Source: Photobacterium frigidiphilum (lineage in GTDB: Bacteria; Pseudomonadota; Gammaproteobacteria; Enterobacterales; Vibrionaceae). Taken from it: a stretch of DNA of 64,000 nucleotides. Positions 47,505 through 54,898 of this stretch are shown here, in pieces. The position numbers and the translations under genes were made by a program. Below the pieces are notes generated by a model. The model was not told the DNA's origin. It saw nothing but the letters and a program-made list of their open reading frames with translations, and did not search any database. The stretch covers positions 248,001-312,000 of the forward strand of contig NZ_PYMJ01000001.1 in assembly GCF_003025615.1 (NCBI RefSeq), given 5' to 3'. The stretch's first letter is position 1. Every line of letters starts with the position of its first letter.

Positions 47505-47560
47505 TATATACCCAAGATACCTCACGATGCAGGACTCAGAGTGAGGTAACTTGGGTATAA
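47505..47560. repeat. dispersed palindromic repeat, copy 2
   Basis: Left arm TATACCCAAGATACCTCAC and right arm GTGAGGTAACTTGGGTATA pair with one mismatch over a 15-base loop (GATGCAGGACTCAGA). The arms and the GATGCAGGA-TCAG loop core are shared with the copy at 24089-24157. Confidence 0.8.
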
Positions 47561-47612
47561 ATAACACCATTGCTGTATGATCAATTATCAACAGTCAACG
47601 CAGAGCTCTATT

Positions 47613-47789
47613 ATGTCAAAAGATATTAGAACCAAAGATAAGACCCCTTCATCTCTTTCTGATGCACCAGAAGACGTTCAACTTGCCGTAGATCTGATTT
47701 ACTTATTAGAAAGTAATGATATTAAGCCAGAAATAGCACTTGCCGCTCTTGAAATTGTCAAAAAAGATCTAGAATCAAAAATACAATAA
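47613..47789 (+). CDS. rsmS: RsmS/YbaM family regulatory protein
   Basis: A 58-residue protein whose core DAPEDVQLAVDLIYLLESN and ALAALEIVKKDLE is the RsmS/YbaM (pleiotropic regulator of secondary metabolism) family. Its mechanism is not known to me. ATG 47613 is preferred over the frame opening at 47577 because the latter lacks conserved residues. It follows priC, as ybaM does in E. coli. Confidence 0.85.
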   Translation: MSKDIRTKDKTPSSLSDAPEDVQLAVDLIYLLESNDIKPEIALAALEIVKKDLESKIQ

Positions 47790-47833
47790 TTGTCGATTTA
47801 TTCCCTAGTTCCTAAGAATACCCTGAAACAACG

Positions 47834-47857
47834 GAGTCATTATATTGACTCTTTTTT
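47834..47857 (+). terminator. rsmS terminator
   Basis: GAGTCA-TTATAT-TGACTC followed by six T, 44 bases beyond the stop. Confidence 0.75.
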
Positions 47858-48036
47858 GACAATATAATGGCAATTTTTCATTAAAATCTTGTTTTTAGCA
47901 TTATATATATAATTTCATTCCCGACTGAATTTAAAAACCTTATAATAAAAGCTTATGTCACTATGCTATAAAATATAAATAATTTATTGGTGACCGTTTT
48001 TTATTTCTCATGTACTTCGTCACATAAGGTTTATTT

Positions 48037-49293
48037 ATGAAAAAGGAATTTCGTATTGCTGCACTTGCTGCGGCAATTACGTTATCAGGCTGTGCATCAG
48101 ATTCAGATGCTACAGCAAATGTGGACCCACAAACCAATCAGGCACAACTACAAGAACAGATTAGTTCTTTTAAAACAGAGATTAACGACGCAGAAAGCGC
48201 ATTAAAGGCAGTGGGAGCTAAAGACCTGGCATGGTTTGCCACGCGTCAAATTACCGACGCTAAAGACGCATTAAAAGAAGCCAAGGAATATTTTTCAGAG
48301 TATGAATCTGATTCTTCAACGATGAATAATAGCATTGGACTTTTCACATCTACAACATACCTCCAAGCAACAACAGAATCATTAGATACGTTTACAGATA
48401 ATTTAAATAAAGCAAAATCAATATATGCTGAAACGGCGACTGTATTAGAAGATGCATTAAACTACCGAAAACAACTTGAAAAAATTGATGCTAAAAAACA
48501 TTATCCTAAAACAGCACAGCAGCTAGAACGTCAACTTAAAACATTGGTTGATTACATGGCTAACGATAATAAAGATCGAGCGATTAAATCCCAACCGGAA
48601 CTTGTTCGAAAACAGCATAATCTAGAAGTAAGAACAATCACAAAAATCTATTTATCTGATAACCAAAAAGAACTTCAACGCCAGAAGACGGCTGGTGTCG
48701 CACAACACGCGCCAAAAACATTACGACATGCTGAAGCAAAACTAAAAGCGTCTGAAACATTTATTGCAACAGAGCCTCGCGCTATTTCTTCCATTACACA
48801 GAAAGCAGAAGAAACCCGTTTTGAGCTTGCTCACTCGCAGCTAATAGCAACCGCCGTACAAAATCTAAAAGCCATGCCAGATAAAGATTATGAACGCCAT
48901 ATTCTAAGTTATGAGCATATCTTAACTGATATTAGTGCCGCTCTAGATTCAGGTGATGTACGTGACCAACCTGTTCTTCAACAAGGAAAACACGTTGTGG
49001 CCTCCATCAAAGCTAACCAAAAAAGTCAAAATGACCTTGTTGCCGCTTTAGAGTCACAATTAGCAGAAGCCGTTATGGCTCAAAAAACGACAATGCTAGC
49101 CTCAACTAAAACGGAAGAGGTAAAAACAGCAGCTGTAATTGAAACAATTGCAACTGAAACCGTTGAAGCGGAAGTCAGCGTAGAAGCGCCTACTACTGAA
49201 ACGGTTGAAGCTGAAATAATCTCAGAAACACCTGCGGCCGAAACAGTTGAAGCGGAAATCATAGAAGATGAAGTCGATGAAACAACTGCATAA
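48037..49293 (+). CDS. coiled-coil lipoprotein with acidic repeat tail
   Basis: A 418-residue lipoprotein: the signal peptide ends in TLSGC (C19). Residues 35-350 are almost entirely helical and rich in Gln, Lys, Ala and Glu with heptad-like spacing, so a coiled-coil bundle in the periplasm is likely. The last 48 residues are acidic and contain three copies of a 14-residue unit built on ETVEAE. I do not recognise a family, though helical DUF4398-like lipoproteins look similar. It is monocistronic, with its own terminator. Confidence 0.85.
   Translation: MKKEFRIAALAAAITLSGCASDSDATANVDPQTNQAQLQEQISSFKTEINDAESALKAVGAKDLAWFATRQITDAKDALKEAKEYFSEYESDSSTMNNSIGLFTSTTYLQATTESLDTFTDNLNKAKSIYAETATVLEDALNYRKQLEKIDAKKHYPKTAQQLERQLKTLVDYMANDNKDRAIKSQPELVRKQHNLEVRTITKIYLSDNQKELQRQKTAGVAQHAPKTLRHAEAKLKASETFIATEPRAISSITQKAEETRFELAHSQLIATAVQNLKAMPDKDYERHILSYEHILTDISAALDSGDVRDQPVLQQGKHVVASIKANQKSQNDLVAALESQLAEAVMAQKTTMLASTKTEEVKTAAVIETIATETVEAEVSVEAPTTETVEAEIISETPAAETVEAEIIEDEVDETTA
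49153..49278 (+). repeat. three tandem 42-base repeats in lipoprotein gene
   Basis: In-frame units begin at residues 373, 387 and 401, each encoding (T/A)ETVEAE(V/I). The 42-base spacing is exact, while the third positions have diverged. Confidence 0.8.
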
Positions 49294-49330
49294 CTCGAAT
49301 TAGAACATTTGACTTACTGCTAGTAACAAT

Positions 49331-49355
49331 AAAGGAGAGGGGGCACCTCTCCTTT
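49331..49355. terminator. hairpin between lipoprotein gene and marR
   Basis: AAAGGAGAGG and CCTCTCCTTT form a perfect 10-base stem over GGGCA between the convergent genes. Short T-richness only. Confidence 0.6.
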
Positions 49356-49385
49356 ACATTTCTCAACACTCTGTACCAAGATCCC

Positions 49386-49802
49386 TTAAAACTCTTGATT
49401 CATCTTTGTTAGATACATCAGTAAGTTTTTTCGCTCAGTATCGTCTAACTTAGCGGTAATATCTTGAGTTAATGATAAATGTAAATGATCGTGCTCTTGA
49501 TACATCTCTACCCCTTTCTCGGTTAAATCAACGAGAATAGAACGGCGATCTGACTCATGCGGACGGCGCTGTATTAATTCAGCCTGCACCATTTTATCGA
49601 CTTGAACAGTTAACGTACCTGTTGTTACACCAATTTTATCTGCCAGCTCTTTCATTCGCATTGCGCCATGAGCACCCAGAATTTCAACAATATGTACCTG
49701 TGGCAAAGAAAAGCCTTTCCCGCGCACAACAGATTGCTCCCAAGATGACAGCTTCTCGTAAAATTCAATGATCGTGTGATTTAACTGTTCAATATCTTTC
49801 AT
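49386..49802 (-). CDS. MarR family transcriptional regulator
   Basis: A 138-residue winged-helix repressor. The recognition region is MKELADKIGVTTGTLTVQVDKM and the wing holds RRPHESDRRSILVDLTEKG, both typical of MarR. It starts 19 bases after the cation exporter gene stop and shares its operon. The twin palindromes upstream of the exporter are its probable operators, so it should repress both genes. The inducer, metal or organic, is unknown. Confidence 0.88.
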   Translation of the reverse strand: MKDIEQLNHTIIEFYEKLSSWEQSVVRGKGFSLPQVHIVEILGAHGAMRMKELADKIGVTTGTLTVQVDKMVQAELIQRRPHESDRRSILVDLTEKGVEMYQEHDHLHLSLTQDITAKLDDTERKNLLMYLTKMNQEF

Positions 49803-49821
49803 TCAATATCCGCAGCCGAAG

Positions 49822-50778
49822 CTAAGTACTTCGACACTCATTAACTTCAATAGTCAGGTGGCTAATCTTAGCGAAATTTGCCAGTAATTGCTTGTATTCC
49901 TCAGCCAATTTAGGCTTTGCACTCACGACTGAAATCATTGCTGCATAATGATCGGCACTGACTTTCCAAATATGAATATCACTGACTCGGTCATCATTAT
50001 CGGCCTCTAATTGACTGATGATTTTCTGACGGTAATCATCATCAATGCTTTGATCTAACAATATAGGCCCCGTCTGCTTCATTAGCCCATAAGCCCAACG
50101 GGTAATAATAACCGCCCCAACGATACCCATTAAGGCATCAAGCCAGTTCCAACCTAAATACTTACCAAAAATAAGCGCGACAATAGCCAATAATGATGTA
50201 AGGGCATCTGCCATTACGTGAAAATAAGCCGCTTTCAAGTTGTGATCATGATGATGCTCACCTTGATGATCGCAGGCATGCCCATGATGGTGATGTGAAT
50301 GATCATGATGGTGATCATCTTTCAGCAAAAACACACTCACAATATTGATGATTAAACCTAATACCGCGACAGCAATCGCTTCATTAAATTGAATCGCCTC
50401 TGGTGACCATAAGCGCTGTAATGATTCAACCATCATAACCAATGCCACCAGCCCTAAGGCTACCGCACTGGTAAAGCCTCCAAGTACACTCACCTTGCCA
50501 GTACCAAAAGAAAAACCATCACTATTCGCATGTTTGCGAGCATAACGATAGGCAAAAATCGTGATCATGAATGCCGCGGCGTGTGTACCCATATGCCAGC
50601 CATCAGCTAGTAACGCCATAGAACCAAATACCGTACCCGCAACAATCTCTGCCACCATCATCACGAATGTTAGGCATAACACATAATATGTTCGCCTCTC
50701 ACCGCTATGATTTAATGAGACAAAATCATGTTTATGTTTCCATGCTGCTAATGATTGCGTGTTCACCAACTTCTCCAT
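49822..50778 (-). CDS. CDF family divalent cation exporter (DmeF-like)
   Basis: Cation diffusion facilitator exporting divalent metals by proton exchange. The 318-residue protein has six helices. Metal-site residues are in LLADGWHMGTHA (helix 2) and HVMADALTSL (helix 5). A strongly His-rich loop lies between (DDHHHDHSHHHHGHACDH, then a further HHH cluster). The helix 5 region and YLGWNWLDALMGIVG resemble DmeF Co/Ni exporters. The start is ATG 50778; a longer frame 28 codons upstream runs into the operator region. Confidence 0.88.
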   Translation of the reverse strand: MEKLVNTQSLAAWKHKHDFVSLNHSGERRTYYVLCLTFVMMVAEIVAGTVFGSMALLADGWHMGTHAAAFMITIFAYRYARKHANSDGFSFGTGKVSVLGGFTSAVALGLVALVMMVESLQRLWSPEAIQFNEAIAVAVLGLIINIVSVFLLKDDHHHDHSHHHHGHACDHQGEHHHDHNLKAAYFHVMADALTSLLAIVALIFGKYLGWNWLDALMGIVGAVIITRWAYGLMKQTGPILLDQSIDDDYRQKIISQLEADNDDRVSDIHIWKVSADHYAAMISVVSAKPKLAEEYKQLLANFAKISHLTIEVNECRST

Positions 50779-50845
50779 ATCCACTTCGTTTAAACGTTCT
50801 ATCTTGAAATCATATAATGCGACAAAACAAATGATTTGATAGATA

Positions 50846-50868
50846 TATACTTTGATAATCAAAGTATA
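50846..50868. promoter_or_regulatory. MarR-type operator 1
   Basis: A perfect 23-base palindrome: TATACTTTGAT, a central A, then ATCAAAGTATA. It is centred 79 bases before the exporter ATG. Length and symmetry suit a MarR dimer. Confidence 0.75.
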
Positions 50869-50877
50869 CTGACACTA

Positions 50878-50900
50878 TATAGTTTGATTATCAAAGTATA
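50878..50900. promoter_or_regulatory. MarR-type operator 2
   Basis: A second 23-base palindrome (TATAGTTTGAT, T, ATCAAAGTATA) with one arm mismatch. Its centre is 32 bases, three helical turns, from operator 1. Confidence 0.75.
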
Positions 50901-51082
50901 TTTTTAAACAAAACCCATTACGATACGCCTTAACCCTAGAGTAACCTCAAGCACGAAACATCGTTTTTATCGCTTACGTAATAAAAATAGAAATCTATCG
51001 ATGACAAATACAATCATTAGGCATACCTATATCTAAGCCACTACTCCTCTAGTAATAACCAGCTAAGATTAAGGAAATAAGA

Positions 51083-51196
51083 ATGGGATGCTGCAATCAA
51101 CCACCGAATGGCGGTTCAAATAATATAGGGTTACTCTTGAAAGTTATTGCGGTGCTGTTTGCTGTCATCATGTTGTTGGCTTTTTTGTTCAATTAA
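51083..51196 (+). CDS. 37-residue CC-motif membrane peptide (unannotated small ORF)
   Basis: ATG at 51083 lies seven bases after AAGGAA. The product begins MGCCNQPPNGGSNNIG, then has one helix (LLLKVIAVLFAVIMLLAFLF) and ends in Asn. The CC pair next to the initiator and the location between a metal exporter and a copper operon suggest metal binding at the membrane face. No family is recognised with certainty. It is too short for routine ORF calling. Confidence 0.62.
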   Translation: MGCCNQPPNGGSNNIGLLLKVIAVLFAVIMLLAFLFN

Positions 51197-51247
51197 TTCG
51201 CAAAAATGAGCCACAAATAAATACTACGATTACTATACTTCAATCAC

Positions 51248-51278
51248 TTGACCTTACCCTTAGGGAAAGGTTTAAACT
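51248..51278 (+). promoter_or_regulatory. CueR-type (MerR family) copper-responsive promoter
   Basis: TTGACC (51248-51253) and TAAACT (51273-51278) are separated by 19 bases, the over-long spacer of MerR-family promoters. Within it, arms ACCTTACCC (51251-51259) and GGGAAAGGT (51263-51271) form an inverted repeat with one mismatch. The sequence closely resembles the E. coli copA promoter bound by CueR. It lies 69 bases before the Met-rich protein gene and should drive it and perhaps the cus genes. No cueR gene is in the window. Confidence 0.78.
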
Positions 51279-51346
51279 TCGACTATCTCATTATGCAGCC
51301 ATGCTTGTGGCTTAGTTAATCATGACTTAGGTAATAGCACTAAAAC

Positions 51347-51802
51347 ATGAATGTTAAATACTGTTCAGACAATTTGTTTGCTGTCGTACTGGTTGTAATC
51401 ATTAGTTTGATTGCAAAGCCAGTAATGGGCATGTCTGTCAGTATGGAACCAATGAGTGATACCCTTTCATCAATATCAATGAATGCGTCGGAAGCAAAAA
51501 AAGCAGCCTCTAAAACGGTGATGAACATGCCTATGGGCTGTCACGGTATGATGGGAGAAAACCAAGCAACGACCAGCACGGCAGCAGTACAAACATCAAT
51601 GAATATGATGAGTTGTACTTCTCACTCTGAGCAAATGAGTGATTCTTGCTGTGACATGACGCAATGTAGTGTGATTTCTGGTTGGATTCCGACTAATCTC
51701 ACTTTTATTACGCACTTACCTCGTACCAACCAGATCCCATCTACGCTTAATCTCTATCCGATAGCGCGAACAGAAACCTTATTTCGCCCACCAATAGCAT
51801 AA
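51347..51802 (+). CDS. exported Met/Cys-rich protein, probable copper binding
   Basis: A 151-residue protein with a signal peptide or anchor (residues 10-28). The central region is unusually rich in Met, Cys and Ser: MNMPMGCHGMMGE, SMNMMSCTSHSEQMS and DSCCDMTQC. Such clusters bind Cu(I). It ends in TLFRPPIA, an ending I associate with DUF2946/CopL-like proteins of copper clusters, though I cannot confirm membership. It sits behind the CueR-type promoter and before cusC. Confidence 0.72.
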   Translation: MNVKYCSDNLFAVVLVVIISLIAKPVMGMSVSMEPMSDTLSSISMNASEAKKAASKTVMNMPMGCHGMMGENQATTSTAAVQTSMNMMSCTSHSEQMSDSCCDMTQCSVISGWIPTNLTFITHLPRTNQIPSTLNLYPIARTETLFRPPIA

Positions 51803-51995
51803 CTCCCCGCTGTAACCCTACTGCCAGCTATAAAACTGTATCTAGAATATTGAACACATTCCGGTATGTCGCTACGCAGTAATCAAACCATTTAGATAAT
51901 GAACATTATTTGAATAAGCAGTAATCCTATTCTGAATAAGTCGACCATCAATCACTTGTTTAAATGGGGATCAAACCTACAAAGTGGATGTATTT

Positions 51996-53348
51996 ATGCA
52001 ACCAAGCATACTTTCCCGCGTATTGGCACTCACACTCATGACAGCCACTGCGCAGCCCGTGTTTGCGACTACGGATATAACAAATTCAGGGCCGACTCAT
52101 GCCCAAATAAATGCATCAATGAATGCGAATACTGAACTTAAACAATTAATCAGTTGGGCTATCGAGCATGACGCGGGTATTCAGCAAATACACTATCAAG
52201 CAGATGCTCTCCAAGATATGGGTGTAGCAACCTCTCAGTGGATGGATCCAAAACTCAAAGTGGGTGTTGGTGGTTTACCGGTTGATAGCTTTGCCTTTGA
52301 TGACGATCCGATGACCAATATTTCTGTTGGATTAATGCAGCAGTTTGGTCGCGGTAATACACTTGGTTTAAAACAGAAGCAGAGTGATCAACAAGCTAAT
52401 AGCATTCGCGAGAAAGCCGATGTTCGAGATCTCGAATTAGAAAACGCGATTACAACTCAATGGAACGAACTCGTTTTCCAGCAAAACGTTTATGGCTTAT
52501 TACAGCAAAATCAGACGCTATTTAGAGAGCTTGAACATTACCTCAGCACTAATTACGGCGTTGGTTCAAATCAAGCCCAAGATATTATTCAAGCCCAGCT
52601 CCAAATCGGCCTGATTGATGACAAGCTGCAAGCTAATCAACAAATGCAGCAAAAAATCAAAGCGCAGCTGTCAGAGTGGGTTGGCGATAATGCTTTTACA
52701 ATGCAAGCCAATAACTACCCTGATTGGGTAGTACTGAATGGCTATTTATCGACAAATGCAGGGGCTAATTCATCGACAACGCCTGAAAGTAATTACCAAG
52801 CATTAGTCAACCACCCATCTATTCGTATGAGTGATTTGCTAATCAAAAGCAGTGAAACAGGCATCGATATTGCCAACGAAGCGTATCTACCTGAATTTGG
52901 TGTTGAAGTCATGTATGGCTATCGACAAGCCAACGGCATGGGAGGCCAACCGGCATCGGATTTACTGAGCGTCTACCTCACCATGGATATCCCACTGTTT
53001 ACGGAAAAACGCCAAGATAAAAAATTATCTTCAGCGCAGCATCAACTTGGCGCAGCGAAGGCGCAACGCGATCTTCTTCTTCGACAAATGAACGCCAAAA
53101 TAAATGCACTAACGGTTGATCGCTACAACCTAGAACAACGTATCGAACGCTATCAAGATTCATTGTTAAAACGGGCAAAAGAAAAAACGCACGCCATTGA
53201 ACGCGGCTATCAAAACAATACTAGCCAGTTAGATGAATATATTCGTGCCGCCAGTGATGAACTCACATTGGCTATCGAACAAGAGCGCCTTCAAGCTGAT
53301 TTACAAAAAACAAATAGTAGCTTGGCTTACCTATTAAATAAATTTTAG
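51996..53348 (+). CDS. cusC: TolC-family outer-membrane factor of copper RND pump
   Basis: Outer-membrane channel component of a tripartite efflux system. The 450-residue protein has a signal peptide (residues about 1-25, ending QPVFA). Two OEP repeats follow, seen in the paired helical segments KQKQSDQQANSIREKADV and TEKRQDKKLSSAQHQLGAA. No lipobox is present, unlike E. coli CusC. ATG 51996 has AAGTGGA upstream. An in-frame GTG 12 bases earlier overlaps that element. The cusB gene follows after 8 bases. Confidence 0.88.
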   Translation: MQPSILSRVLALTLMTATAQPVFATTDITNSGPTHAQINASMNANTELKQLISWAIEHDAGIQQIHYQADALQDMGVATSQWMDPKLKVGVGGLPVDSFAFDDDPMTNISVGLMQQFGRGNTLGLKQKQSDQQANSIREKADVRDLELENAITTQWNELVFQQNVYGLLQQNQTLFRELEHYLSTNYGVGSNQAQDIIQAQLQIGLIDDKLQANQQMQQKIKAQLSEWVGDNAFTMQANNYPDWVVLNGYLSTNAGANSSTTPESNYQALVNHPSIRMSDLLIKSSETGIDIANEAYLPEFGVEVMYGYRQANGMGGQPASDLLSVYLTMDIPLFTEKRQDKKLSSAQHQLGAAKAQRDLLLRQMNAKINALTVDRYNLEQRIERYQDSLLKRAKEKTHAIERGYQNNTSQLDEYIRAASDELTLAIEQERLQADLQKTNSSLAYLLNKF

Positions 53349-53356
53349 GAATAACA

Positions 53357-54898
53357 ATGAATAAGACATTTTCAGTAGCAGTCATCACATTGGCTATTGG
53401 CGGCGCACTTGGCTACTTTGCCGCAACAACCTTTCCTCAACATAATGATGCTCAGGAAGCCGCTGTATCCGGTGAAAAACAACCCTTGTACTGGGTAGCC
53501 CCCATGGATCCTAACTATCAGCGTGACAAACCCGGTAAATCACCAATGGGGATGGATCTAGTTCCATTCTACGCAGAAGAACAAAGCGGCGGGAAGAAAG
53601 ATCCCGCGGGAACTGTCTCTATCTCTCCTGCGGTTGAAAATAATTTAGGGGTAAAAACTGCCAACGTCGTTAATGAAAAATTAACCCCAAAAATCGATAC
53701 CGTCGGTTACATCACTTTTGATGAGAGTCAGCTATGGCAAGTTAACAGCCGCGTGAGTGGTTGGATCCAAAAACTGAATATCAATGCCATTGGCGAAAAA
53801 GTACAAAAGGGCGATGTTTTGTTCGAGCTTTATTCACCAGAACTGGTTCGGGCACAAGAAGAATTACTGAACGCAAAGCGCATTGGAAAAGCTGTACTTG
53901 TACAGGGAGCAAAAGAACGCCTCTCTTCTCTAGGGGTCGACAACAACCAGATCAATGCCATATTGCGAAGAGGTAAATCCTTTAAGAATATCGCAATCAA
54001 AGCCCCTGCTGATGGCATTATTGCTACCCTAAACGTACGAAATGGTGCTTATTTATCACCCGCACAGAGTGTGATCAGTGGTGGTTCATTAGACAACATT
54101 TGGGTTGATGTCGAAGTATTCGAACGCCAATCTAGCTGGATACAGTCTGGTACAACAGCAGACATGACGCTTGGTGCCTTACCCGGTAAACATTGGCAAG
54201 GTAAGGTCGATTATGTCTACCCAATCCTTGATCCTAATACCCGTACTTTACGTGTACGCCTTAAATTCTCCAATGCCAATGGCGATCTGAAACCGAATAT
54301 GTTTGCCAATGTTACCTTGATGCCGCAAAGCAATAACAAGGTATTGACCGTTCCTAACCAGGCCGTTATCCGTTCTGCAGGTATGTCTCGCGTGGTATTG
54401 GCGCTTGGTGATGGAAAATTCCGTTCAACGCGCGTTGAAACAGGTCGTGAATCAGGCAATCAAATCGAAATCATTAAAGGGCTCAATCCAAACGATACCA
54501 TTGTTACGTCTTCACATTTCTTATTAGATTCTGAATCTAGCTTAAGCGCCGATCTCAGCCGAATAAGTAACCGTAACGAAACCAAAGCCGCAGTAAGCGC
54601 ACCAGTACACGATATGGCAAGTCATTCAACAGAGCAATCTGACGACAATTCGGCTTGGACAACAGGTGTCATTCGCAGCGTAATGCTTGATCATAGAATG
54701 CTGACCATCCAACACTCCCCTATTCCAGAGTGGCAATGGCCCGCAATGCAAATGGACTTCATGGTAAAAGACGATGTTGATATGAACCAATTTGTCGGCG
54801 GTCAAAGCATCCGATTTCTGATCGAAAAAACAGCGAATGGACAATATGTCGTCGCAGACGTTGAGCAAGACAATAACAATGCGGAGGTTGCACAATGA
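53357..54898 (+). CDS. cusB: CusB-type membrane fusion protein with fused CusF domain
   Basis: Periplasmic adaptor linking the RND pump to the outer-membrane channel. The 513-residue protein has an N-terminal anchor. A heavy-metal-binding motif is at about 45-70 ([20 protein letters not shown], then GMDLVP), followed by HlyD-like lipoyl and barrel domains. A C-terminal CusF-like domain spans about 432-505, with Cu(I) ligands likely H453, W459 or W461, M464 and M466 in [16 protein letters not shown]. It overlaps cusA by ATGA. Confidence 0.92.
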   Translation: MNKTFSVAVITLAIGGALGYFAATTFPQHNDAQEAAVSGEKQPLYWVAPMDPNYQRDKPGKSPMGMDLVPFYAEEQSGGKKDPAGTVSISPAVENNLGVKTANVVNEKLTPKIDTVGYITFDESQLWQVNSRVSGWIQKLNINAIGEKVQKGDVLFELYSPELVRAQEELLNAKRIGKAVLVQGAKERLSSLGVDNNQINAILRRGKSFKNIAIKAPADGIIATLNVRNGAYLSPAQSVISGGSLDNIWVDVEVFERQSSWIQSGTTADMTLGALPGKHWQGKVDYVYPILDPNTRTLRVRLKFSNANGDLKPNMFANVTLMPQSNNKVLTVPNQAVIRSAGMSRVVLALGDGKFRSTRVETGRESGNQIEIIKGLNPNDTIVTSSHFLLDSESSLSADLSRISNRNETKAAVSAPVHDMASHSTEQSDDNSAWTTGVIRSVMLDHRMLTIQHSPIPEWQWPAMQMDFMVKDDVDMNQFVGGQSIRFLIEKTANGQYVVADVEQDNNNAEVAQ

